A DNA stretch of 5,668 nucleotides from contig CAIOUK010000046.1 in NCBI GenBank assembly GCA_903861445.1, positions 1-5,668 of the forward strand, in the 5' to 3' direction. The DNA is from an uncultured Verrucomicrobia subdivision 3 bacterium (GTDB taxonomy: Bacteria > Verrucomicrobiota > Verrucomicrobiia > Limisphaerales > UBA11358). The notes under the pieces were generated by a model. That model was not told the DNA's origin, ran no database searches, and saw only the letters and a list, made by a program, of their open reading frames with translations. Both the position numbers and the translations under genes were made by a program. Below are positions 1 to 5,338 of the stretch, one piece after another (position 1 is the first letter of the stretch; each line of letters opens with the position of its first letter).

Positions 1-11
1 AAAATTTCCTG

Positions 12-53
12 AAAAATTAAAACGCCGACACATTTTTTGAATTGTGCCGGTGT
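12..53 (-). terminator. Intrinsic (Rho-independent) terminator ending the small-gene cassette
   Basis: Two 11-base arms at 43-53 and 22-32 are complementary, separated by a 10-base A-rich loop on the transcribed minus strand. In minus-strand RNA the stem has nine Watson-Crick pairs, one G-U pair and one A-C mismatch. The second arm is followed at once by a T-rich tract (TTTTAATTTTT, about 22 down to 12). It lies about 20 bases beyond the stop codon of the 48-aa gene, exactly where an operon terminator is expected. On the plus strand no comparable T-tract follows the hairpin, so it is read as a one-way, minus-strand terminator. Confidence 0.75.
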
Positions 54-73
54 TTCGCTTTCGCTTACCGCGC

Positions 74-220
74 TTATTTACGCTCATTTAGGATGTTCAA
101 CACTACGGCTTCAATCGTTCCCTGCAAATCGCCGCGCGTCATTTCTTCCCGACTGTCGAACACTTCTAAAATCTGGTTGGAATATTTCAACATCAACAAT
201 GTGGTTTCTTCTGAAATCAT
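74..220 (-). CDS. 48-aa hypothetical acidic small protein, last gene of the small-gene cassette
   Basis: Function unknown. The frame opens with ATG at 220-218 and ends with TAA at 76-74, giving 48 residues. The start overlaps the stop of the preceding gene as ATGA (220-217), the classic arrangement for translational coupling, and an intrinsic terminator follows about 20 bases after the stop. The protein is acidic (nine D/E against five K/R) and looks like two short helices: residues about 4-20 (leucine-rich, containing YSNQIL) and 31-46 (DLQGTIEAVV), joined by the turn FDSREEMTRG. There are no Cys and no membrane segment. No Shine-Dalgarno precedes the ATG, consistent with coupling by re-initiation. 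I have an unverified impression of similar short proteins, with an 'M-x-x-x-DLQG' core, beside the same kind of small genes in other genomes. It is below common gene-calling length limits and easily missed. Confidence 0.68.
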   Translation of the reverse strand: MISEETTLLMLKYSNQILEVFDSREEMTRGDLQGTIEAVVLNILNERK

Positions 221-447
221 TTTAGTTTTTTGAAATCAAGATTGCGACCGACGACTGCAAGCGAATCTTGGTTGATAATTCTGCCGCAACGATAGCAGAC
301 ATATAAGCCGCTCCATCCAGTGACAGGTTCCATTTCGTTGCCGGTTTTATCGCAGGGATAAAAACCGTCTGATTGCGGCTCGTTACCGCAGAGGCAAATC
401 CACGCATCACGTTCACTGGCTTCGAGTAGAATAATTTCTTGGGTCAT
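217..447 (-). CDS. 76-aa hypothetical protein with zinc-ribbon-like cysteine pattern
   Basis: Function unknown. Visible features are a CxC-G pair (C18, C20), a single Cys in a YPCD segment (C32) and a C-terminal CxxC followed by GRII (C51, C54). This spacing suggests a small metal-binding, zinc-ribbon-like fold. Conserved-looking surroundings include WICLCGN, DGFYPCD and VCYRCGRII. There is no signal peptide or membrane helix, so it is probably cytoplasmic. The start ATG at 447 has no Shine-Dalgarno in front. An alternative inner frame at 222-416 is only an out-of-phase shadow. The gene lies 66 bases after the upstream 70-aa gene and overlaps the next gene by 4 bases (ATGA), so it is the middle gene of a three-gene cassette. 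Small zinc ribbons may bind nucleic acid or protein partners, but nothing here selects a role. Confidence 0.75.
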   Translation of the reverse strand: MTQEIILLEASERDAWICLCGNEPQSDGFYPCDKTGNEMEPVTGWSGLYVCYRCGRIINQDSLAVVGRNLDFKKLK

Positions 448-513
448 GGGATTGGGATTAAAACTGATAAGGCTTCGCCGGCTGACTTGGCCGGGAAGAT
501 TTAAGTGCGAGAA

Positions 514-726
514 CTATTCCGTCACCGTAACCGGCACAAGGTCCAAATTTTCCGGCAAATCTTCCAATGGAATTTTTTCCCAACGAGAAGTCGAATAATA
601 ACCTTGTTGCTCAAATCGCTTGCACCACTCGAAGCCGTATTTTACGGCTTCTTCTTGGGTGTTAAACGGCTCACAAGAAATCGGGATACCATCGGGCGAA
701 AGGACATCATACATGGTTTTAGTCAT
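514..726 (-). CDS. 70-aa hypothetical small protein, first gene of the small-gene cassette
   Basis: Function unknown. The frame is open from an ATG at 777 (87 aa), but I prefer the inner ATG at 726 (70 aa). The first 17 residues of the long form look unlike the rest, and a promoter-like pair of hexamers at 780-808 would put the transcription start at about 770-775, at or past the outer ATG. Neither start has a Shine-Dalgarno. The short form begins with a beta-like stretch (MYDVLSPDGIPI), continues with a helix rich in acidic and aromatic residues (about 23-40, TQEEAVKYGFEWCKRFEQQ), then QGYYSTSRW and IPLEDLPENLDLVPV. This pattern (a 'DVxxPDG' opening, a charged helix, QGYYS, then IPL-x-x-L) matches my recollection of small uncharacterised proteins widespread in Bacteroidota and other bacteria. 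That was not checked by search. No membrane segment is present. Confidence 0.7.
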   Translation of the reverse strand: MTKTMYDVLSPDGIPISCEPFNTQEEAVKYGFEWCKRFEQQGYYSTSRWEKIPLEDLPENLDLVPVTVTE

Positions 727-779
727 GTGTATTTTAATTAACGAATAAGCGGACGAAGCACTAACGAAAGAACGCATTA

Positions 780-808
780 ACTATAACAAAAACCGGCGAT
801 TTATGCAA
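780..808 (-). promoter_or_regulatory. Candidate sigma70-type promoter of the small-gene cassette
   Basis: On the minus strand a TTGCAT hexamer (808-803) is followed after exactly 17 bases by TATAGT (785-780). The -10 matches consensus at five of six positions and the -35 at three of six, with ideal spacing. It lies in the 77-bp gap between the DUF6788-type gene and the 70-aa gene and would start RNA near 770-775, leaving a leader of about 45-50 bases to the ATG at 726. Such matches arise by chance in A/T-rich DNA, so this is only a plausible call, strengthened by its position. Confidence 0.42.
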
Positions 809-854
809 GGGCTGCAAGGCTATTTCACATTGTAAATAAAGGATGTTTCGCGGA

Positions 855-1220
855 TTAAGCGCGCCCTTTTCCAGCCGCGCTCCGGCGCAGAAGTTCGGTA
901 TTTATTTCGGAGATTTCCGCGAGCCGTCGCTGCCATTTCAGATGCGCGGCGATACCGGTGCGGGCCTGCTGCCGCTGCGCGGGAGTTTTCAAAAGAAATT
1001 TTCGCACCCGCCCGGCACCGGCCGCCTGCACGAGGTAGAAAAATGGGCCGTGTTTGAATCCCCGGCGACAACGGCAGTTCTTTTTGCCGCACGTCAGAAA
1101 TTGCTTCACGAACGATGCTCGCACTAATTCAGACAGCGGCGGCAGGCCTTGCAGCAAGACAGTTTTCTTCTTTTGCAGATTTGCCATGGACACCTTCCGC
1201 AGATCCAGTGTCTTAACCAT
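855..1220 (-). CDS. DUF6788-type small basic Cys-rich protein
   Basis: Molecular function is unknown. The diagnostic core is TCGKKNCRCRRG followed by HGPFFYLV: C44, C49, C51 and H57 form C-x4-C-x-C-x5-H, a possible zinc site. A short beta region (about 60-77) and a long C-terminal helix rich in R, Q and E (about 80-113, with the LAEISEINTELLRR end) follow. This order and the 121-residue length fit the DUF6788 family as I know it. It is strongly basic and has no membrane helix, so nucleic-acid binding is plausible but inferred. The ATG at 1220 lies 8 bases after the stop of the ATPase gene, suggesting one operon. A second in-frame ATG at 1187 is a serious alternative (110 aa) because a GGAAGG sequence (1198-1193) sits 5 bases before it. 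The stop is TAA at 857-855. No transposase or inverted repeat is visible around it. Confidence 0.82.
   Translation of the reverse strand: MVKTLDLRKVSMANLQKKKTVLLQGLPPLSELVRASFVKQFLTCGKKNCRCRRGFKHGPFFYLVQAAGAGRVRKFLLKTPAQRQQARTGIAAHLKWQRRLAEISEINTELLRRSAAGKGRA
1193..1198 (-). promoter_or_regulatory. Possible Shine-Dalgarno deciding the start of the DUF6788-type gene
   Basis: Minus-strand GGAAGG (continuing as AAGGTG) lies 5 bases before the in-frame ATG at 1187. It is the best ribosome-binding-like sequence seen before any start in this window and argues for a 110-aa protein starting MANLQ. Against it, most other genes here lack such a site, so the organism may not rely on it, and the outer ATG at 1220 is closely coupled to the preceding stop. 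Confidence 0.35.
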
Positions 1221-1228
1221 AATAATAG

Positions 1229-4200
1229 CTAGGACTTGTCCGGCGTGGTGATCGCCCGGGTCACGATGTCGTGGATGACTTGTTGCGACTCCGGATTGGC
1301 TGGTGAAAATGTCCGTTCAATTTCAAATTCGCCACGCACTTCTTTGGCGGCCAGCGGTTGTGCGGGTGGTGGCAGTTCCGACGCGGCCGCCAGCCGTCGC
1401 AGTTCCTCGATAAATTCATCCACCGTGTGATAGCCAACTTTGGCCGCCAATTCCGATCCCAAACCACCCTGAACCGCCGCCGCGAGTCCATCCAAGAATT
1501 TGCGGCCGCCGGCAATAGCCACCACATGGGAAAATCCTGCCTTGAGACATTTATGAATGTTCTCAAATTCATGATTGATGTTGGAACTGGTGGAAGCAAT
1601 TTCCACGGCGATATGCACATGTCCCCGACGCAACACCACATCCGCCGCCTGCATTGAGCCTTTCGCCAACTGCTTTTCCGGCTCGGCTCCAAAACCTAAT
1701 TTTTGCCCTTCCGTTTTAATTCGCTTTTGAACGGTCTGGTGCCATTCAAACCCGCGTCCGCGTTCCTTGGGTAATTTAGCTTCGGCAACCACCGGTTTCG
1801 TTATTGCTGGCGATGCCGGTTGGCTGGTGGCAACCGCTGGAATGATGGCTGGCTCCGATTCTTTTTCCGAAACCGTAACGGGTTCAACTGCGGCAATGGT
1901 TGGCGACGGTGTTTCTAAAACCGCCGGTGGTGAAATCTCTTTCGGCGGCGGAACGGCAACCGGTTTTGGCGGTGGCGGTGGTGATGGTTTGGGTGCGGGT
2001 GGATCGCCGGATTCTTTGGTGGGTGGCGGTTGGGGTTGCTGACCCCAGATGCGGGCCAGCAGGTCGGCCTCAACTTTTGCACGCGACGATGCATAATTCT
2101 TCCGTGATGAAGCAATAATTTCTTTGCGGCGGTTTTGCGACGCTTCTTCATCCGGCAATTCCGGTTTGCGCAGGGCGAGATTAAAATCGCAATCATTCCG
2201 CTCGACGCGAGCGATGGCGTGGAAATTCGCCAGATTTTTCAGGCTGCGATCATTGAAAGATTCAAAACCTTCGCCAAGTTTTTTGGCGTCGTCGTCGCCC
2301 ACTTTAAACACGATGCGCGTGCACGGTTGCGTCATCACCGCACTTTCAACTTTGGGATCACTGTGCAACTGGTGCAGGCTTTGATGCGCGAGCGTGAACC
2401 CCAGCCGATATTTTCTAACCCCGCTCAAAATCTTCGCCATGCTCGGCGTGATGAAATGATCAAACTCGTCGATGTAGAGCCAGAAGTCCCGGCGTGCCGA
2501 CGCCTGCTGACTTTGCCGCGCCATCGCCAACTGTTGAAACTTCGACACCAGCAAAGTGCCGAGCAGATAGCTGTTCTCTTCCCCGCAACCTTCGGGCAAT
2601 CGGGCCAAGAAGATTTTGCCGCTGTCCATGATGTCGGCAAAATCCAGCTTGTTCACCTGCTGGCCGACCATGTTGCGCAGCGGTTTCCGCGTGAAGAAAT
2701 CTTGCAACCGCGTCAGCACCGGCCCGATGGATTTGCCGCCGGTCAACTGCGGGAAAACATTCTGCCAGTAGAAAATAATTTCCGGGTCGGTGACGGTTTG
2801 TAAAAATTGTTTGCGATATTTCGCGTCCAGCAGGAACAAACGCAAATCGGACAGCGTGCCGCCTTGCTTACTTTCCAAAATCGCTAGAATGGCATTTTGT
2901 AAAACCGTGTCCATCTGGTCGCCCCATGAAGTGGATAATCGGCGGAACACGGCAATCAAGTCAGAGGCGAGTAAACTTTTTTCCTCGTCGGAATGCGCCG
3001 ACAAAATGTTGAATCCGATGGGAAAATCGATGTCCGACGGATCCACCAAGACCACGTCGTCAATCCGGTCATCGGGAATCATGCCCAAAATCTGATTGAT
3101 CAAATCACCATGCGGATCCAAAACGGCGATGCCTTCCCCATTCGCAATGTCCTGCTGGATAAGATTCAATAGCAACGAAGATTTGCCAGTGCCGGAGGAG
3201 CCGATGATGTGCGTGTGCCGGACGCGCTGTTCGGGGGTGAGAAAAACCGCAACCGTATCGCCATTGTGTTCGTTGTCGCCGATGACTATGCCTGACTGAC
3301 GCACACTGCTTGGCGGCGCTTTGGTCAAACCCGCATCCCGCAACAATACCGGCGAACGCACAGCGCTGGATGGCAGATGCACGAAGCCGGTCAGCTCCTC
3401 GCTGTTCAACAACATGCCCGCCCGCCGCGAACGGCGATAAATGACATCTTCCAAGTGCGGCAAATACGGATAGTCGTTGTTACGAATCGGAATGAGGGCG
3501 TTGCCTTGGGGTTGAGAATAGACGCGCAACGAAGTGGCCAGATCGCGGGCGATTTCATACAAGCGGGCGCGGTTGGAAGTTCGCACCAGCATCCGCACGA
3601 CCACGGCAAACAACGGCTTCGCCGTTTTCTTTTCAGCGGCCGCGGCAAGTTCCGGCGCGTTTACGAAAATTGGTTTACCATCACGGTGCGTCACCGAATT
3701 GATGATGCTTTCGGCCCAAGGATGTTGCACGGGTTGCCAGAGAACTTGAAAGAGTCCGAGTTCGCTCGGCTGCAAGGCTGACAGGGCGGCGACGATGCCA
3801 ACAAACGGATCCAACTTGCTGGTGGCGAGCGGCAACATGAACTCATGCTGCAAGCCGAATTCGACGGCGAACGCTTCGTTACCCACGCTGTTCGTCCACG
3901 CATTTTTCAACGTGTCCGGTCGTTCGGAAAATTGCACTTCGGGGAAATGGGCACCGAGTTGTCGCTTAACGAGTGAGACATCTTCGGTGGCCGCCACGAA
4001 TTGCGCGAGCACCCGCTGGTAACTGCCGAGCAATTCAAACGCGACGGGTTCACGACACAAGGCTAGTCCATTCAGAAATTGCTCGAACGATTCCTTCGCC
4101 ATGTCGAGATCTTCGGTCAAGGCCAGTTGTAATTCGACCAACTCGCCCCGGATGAGTGGAGTTGGTTGTGGTTCCGCTTCCGGTTCTTCGGTGACCGGTG

Positions 4201-4417
4201 CCGACACGCGGGCGGGCGCGGCCAACTTGCGGGCGAGTGAGCTGAAAAAAGTTTGCCGCCGGCCATCATCTACCGCCGGGGTTTCGACCATCGAACGAAA
4301 GGCAAACGGAACAAACGGTGGTTCGGGATAAATCGGTCGGTCAAACACTTGCCAGCCGCGTCCGCGTATTTCCCACGCCGCGAACTGGGCCGAGAAATGT
4401 TCGTGGGCGGTGGCCAT
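1229..4417 (-). CDS. VirD4/TraD-like type IV coupling-protein-family ATPase with C-terminal nuclease-like domain
   Basis: This is a cytoplasmic AAA+ (RecA-like, HerA/FtsK/VirD4 superfamily) motor predicted to move DNA or a protein-DNA substrate using ATP. Residues 1-90 are poorly conserved looking. About 91-170 and onward to about 310 form an alpha/beta N-terminal region resembling the pre-ATPase region of VirB4/VirD4-type proteins (FEQFLNGL, then a VAFELL strand). Walker A is GSSGTGKS at 406-413, followed by VLDPHGD (432-438). Walker B is LYIDEFD with D650 and E651. A sensor-like AHQSLHQL follows, with Q679. A TraM-recognition-like stretch ends near 760. A proline-rich linker starts at 795 and a separate domain spans about 888-1020, with D926 and E939 in a PD-(D/E)XK-like setting. 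No membrane helix is seen, unlike classical VirD4/TraD. The start follows the upstream gene by 11 bases, with a weak GGACGG before it. Family membership is clear. The transported substrate is not. Confidence 0.92.
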   Translation of the reverse strand: MATAHEHFSAQFAAWEIRGRGWQVFDRPIYPEPPFVPFAFRSMVETPAVDDGRRQTFFSSLARKLAAPARVSAPVTEEPEAEPQPTPLIRGELVELQLALTEDLDMAKESFEQFLNGLALCREPVAFELLGSYQRVLAQFVAATEDVSLVKRQLGAHFPEVQFSERPDTLKNAWTNSVGNEAFAVEFGLQHEFMLPLATSKLDPFVGIVAALSALQPSELGLFQVLWQPVQHPWAESIINSVTHRDGKPIFVNAPELAAAAEKKTAKPLFAVVVRMLVRTSNRARLYEIARDLATSLRVYSQPQGNALIPIRNNDYPYLPHLEDVIYRRSRRAGMLLNSEELTGFVHLPSSAVRSPVLLRDAGLTKAPPSSVRQSGIVIGDNEHNGDTVAVFLTPEQRVRHTHIIGSSGTGKSSLLLNLIQQDIANGEGIAVLDPHGDLINQILGMIPDDRIDDVVLVDPSDIDFPIGFNILSAHSDEEKSLLASDLIAVFRRLSTSWGDQMDTVLQNAILAILESKQGGTLSDLRLFLLDAKYRKQFLQTVTDPEIIFYWQNVFPQLTGGKSIGPVLTRLQDFFTRKPLRNMVGQQVNKLDFADIMDSGKIFLARLPEGCGEENSYLLGTLLVSKFQQLAMARQSQQASARRDFWLYIDEFDHFITPSMAKILSGVRKYRLGFTLAHQSLHQLHSDPKVESAVMTQPCTRIVFKVGDDDAKKLGEGFESFNDRSLKNLANFHAIARVERNDCDFNLALRKPELPDEEASQNRRKEIIASSRKNYASSRAKVEADLLARIWGQQPQPPPTKESGDPPAPKPSPPPPPKPVAVPPPKEISPPAVLETPSPTIAAVEPVTVSEKESEPAIIPAVATSQPASPAITKPVVAEAKLPKERGRGFEWHQTVQKRIKTEGQKLGFGAEPEKQLAKGSMQAADVVLRRGHVHIAVEIASTSSNINHEFENIHKCLKAGFSHVVAIAGGRKFLDGLAAAVQGGLGSELAAKVGYHTVDEFIEELRRLAAASELPPPAQPLAAKEVRGEFEIERTFSPANPESQQVIHDIVTRAITTPDKS
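1901..2035 (-). other. Proline-rich low-complexity linker within the ATPase gene
   Basis: Codons for residues 795-839 encode a stretch in which 21 of 45 residues are proline, with alternating K, E, A and S and runs such as SPPPPPKP. A less dense A/P/E/V/T-rich stretch extends to about residue 880. It separates the ATPase core from the C-terminal nuclease-like domain and probably acts as an extended, flexible tether. On DNA it shows as a GGTGG/GGCGG-rich plus strand, a place where replication slippage or assembly error could change the length. Confidence 0.8.
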
Positions 4418-4428
4418 GAAGTCCGTCC

Positions 4429-5190
4429 CTATTTAACTTCTTCCGTCCGGGGTGGCAACGGCATGAACAACTCATGCAGCAGCGGTGGCGGAAACTTGTG
4501 CTGCCGCACCAGCTTGACGCCTTTGGCCGCGCTGATTTCATCGGCAACTTCTTGCACGATGCCGGGCACAAGTTTGAGATACAATGCGCGGGTGTCGTCA
4601 CGGTAGTAGGTGTCGACGCGAAACCAATCCTCGTAAATGGTCGCCACGACCGGAATTTTTAGCAACAACGCATCCAAATCGGCAAATGCCCCGCTACCGG
4701 CATTACGCATCACTCCGGCTAGTGCAAACACCAATGTGACCAAGGCGATGAAGCCAAAAGTCGCACCCAACGGTATGATGAGCAGACCTTCGACCACTAC
4801 GAAAAATGCCAGCGCAGCGGCAATATGCCAAAGCCGGACGAGCGCCGGAATGTAAGTGGTGCGGCAGGCAAAAAAATATTCCGTGCCGAAGGGAGCCGCA
4901 CAGACGTCAACTGCCAACCGCTCGCGCATGAAGCGCAGATACAGACGCTGGTCGGACATTAAACCGCCTTCGGCAAATTCCACGCGGGAGATTTCTACGC
5001 TAGGAAATTTTCGGGCGCTCAACTCTTTTTCGAGCGTCGTATAAAATTCGCTGGGTGACAGGCTGAGTTCGGCTGCGGAAACAATCCAGTGATTGACCAG
5101 TGTGCCCCGCTTGTTTTCAAACCCGAAGATGAATTCGAAGAGACGGCGCAGCCACTCACTCTTTTTCAGCTTGTCGTCCATGGCAGCCAT
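4429..5190 (-). CDS. Conserved two-helix membrane protein, probable partner of the adjacent coupling-type ATPase
   Basis: A 253-residue protein of unknown biochemical function. The soluble N-terminal part (1-115) holds an EFYTTLEKEL helix, a VEISRVEFAEGG segment and a YLRFMRERLAVDVCAAPFGTEYFF core. Two adjacent hydrophobic segments (about 118-140 and 142-161) predict a helical hairpin in the inner membrane. A cytoplasmic C-terminal part follows, containing PVVATIYEDWFRVDTYYRDD, then a helix ending EISAAKGVKL and a proline-rich tail. There is no signal peptide. The conserved-looking CAAPFG and D-T-Y-Y-R motifs match my memory of an uncharacterised family in Verrucomicrobia, Planctomycetes and related groups, unverified. 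It is the first gene of the operon, ending 11 bases before the ATPase start. It may supply the membrane anchor that the ATPase lacks. The start at 5190 (MAAMDD) has a second ATG three codons in, at 5181. Neither has a Shine-Dalgarno. Confidence 0.85.
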   Translation of the reverse strand: MAAMDDKLKKSEWLRRLFEFIFGFENKRGTLVNHWIVSAAELSLSPSEFYTTLEKELSARKFPSVEISRVEFAEGGLMSDQRLYLRFMRERLAVDVCAAPFGTEYFFACRTTYIPALVRLWHIAAALAFFVVVEGLLIIPLGATFGFIALVTLVFALAGVMRNAGSGAFADLDALLLKIPVVATIYEDWFRVDTYYRDDTRALYLKLVPGIVQEVADEISAAKGVKLVRQHKFPPPLLHELFMPLPPRTEEVK

Positions 5191-5202
5191 AGATAATTAT
5201 CT
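5191..5202. promoter_or_regulatory. Perfect 12-bp A/T-rich palindrome abutting the operon start codon
   Basis: AGATAATTATCT is a perfect palindrome directly in front of the ATG at 5190. It contains GATAAT on both strands, a five-of-six match to a -10 box, so it could be an operator, a -10 element, or both. No good -35 hexamer was found at the matching distance on either strand. The position in a divergent intergenic region is suggestive but a role is not shown. Confidence 0.35.
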
Positions 5203-5211
5203 GCCCAGCAG

Positions 5212-5241
5212 CATGGCGCTAGTTGAGCGCCATGGTCAACT
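5212..5241. promoter_or_regulatory. Overlapping inverted repeats (hairpin or operator) in the divergent intergenic region
   Basis: CATGGCGCT (5212-5220) and AGCGCCATG (5226-5234) are a perfect 9-bp inverted repeat around a 5-base loop. A second inverted repeat, AGTTGA (5221-5226) with TCAACT (5236-5241), uses the loop of the first and overlaps its right arm, so the two hairpins cannot form together. The site lies between the divergent genes starting at 5190 and 5339. A dimeric-repressor operator, an RNA hairpin in the leader of either gene, or chance are all possible. No T-tract follows, so it does not look like a terminator. Confidence 0.4.
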
Positions 5242-5338
5242 CAAAATCAGGCTGGGAATTTCGGCCGACCTTGCCTGGGTCGCTTCTGGGTTGTCCACGC
5301 CGGGCCGTTTTATTTCGAAACCAAGACCGGGTTAAATT

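Noticed and set aside
478..494. Small hairpin CCGGC...GCCGG between the 70-aa and 76-aa genes
   Set aside because: The stem is only 5 bp and no T-tract follows on either strand, so it is not supported as a terminator.
727..777. Seventeen-residue N-terminal extension of the 70-aa protein (start at 777)
   Set aside because: It would begin at or before the likely transcription start, lacks a ribosome-binding site and does not resemble the rest of the protein. It is kept only as an alternative.
805..819. Direct repeat GCAAGG spaced by three bases
   Set aside because: It is two copies of six bases only, too short to call a repeat, iteron or target-site duplication.
843..1127. Plus-strand 94-codon frame over the DUF6788-type gene
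   Set aside because: The opposite strand encodes the recognisable CGKKNCRC core, so this is a shadow.
855..1228. Insertion sequence around the DUF6788-type gene
   Set aside because: No transposase, terminal inverted repeats or target duplication could be seen.
2135..2803. Plus-strand 222-codon open frame opposite the ATPase gene
   Set aside because: It lies entirely antisense to the clearly coding ATPase core containing Walker B. Its product has no recognisable motif and it is a shadow of G+C-rich codon use.
3377..3781. Plus-strand 134-codon open frame
   Set aside because: It is antisense to the N-terminal half of the ATPase and has no motif or ribosome-binding site.
5093..5335. Plus-strand 80-codon frame ending just before the PEGA-like gene
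   Set aside because: It overlaps the start of the two-helix membrane gene in antisense and crosses the palindromes. Its composition is not protein-like.
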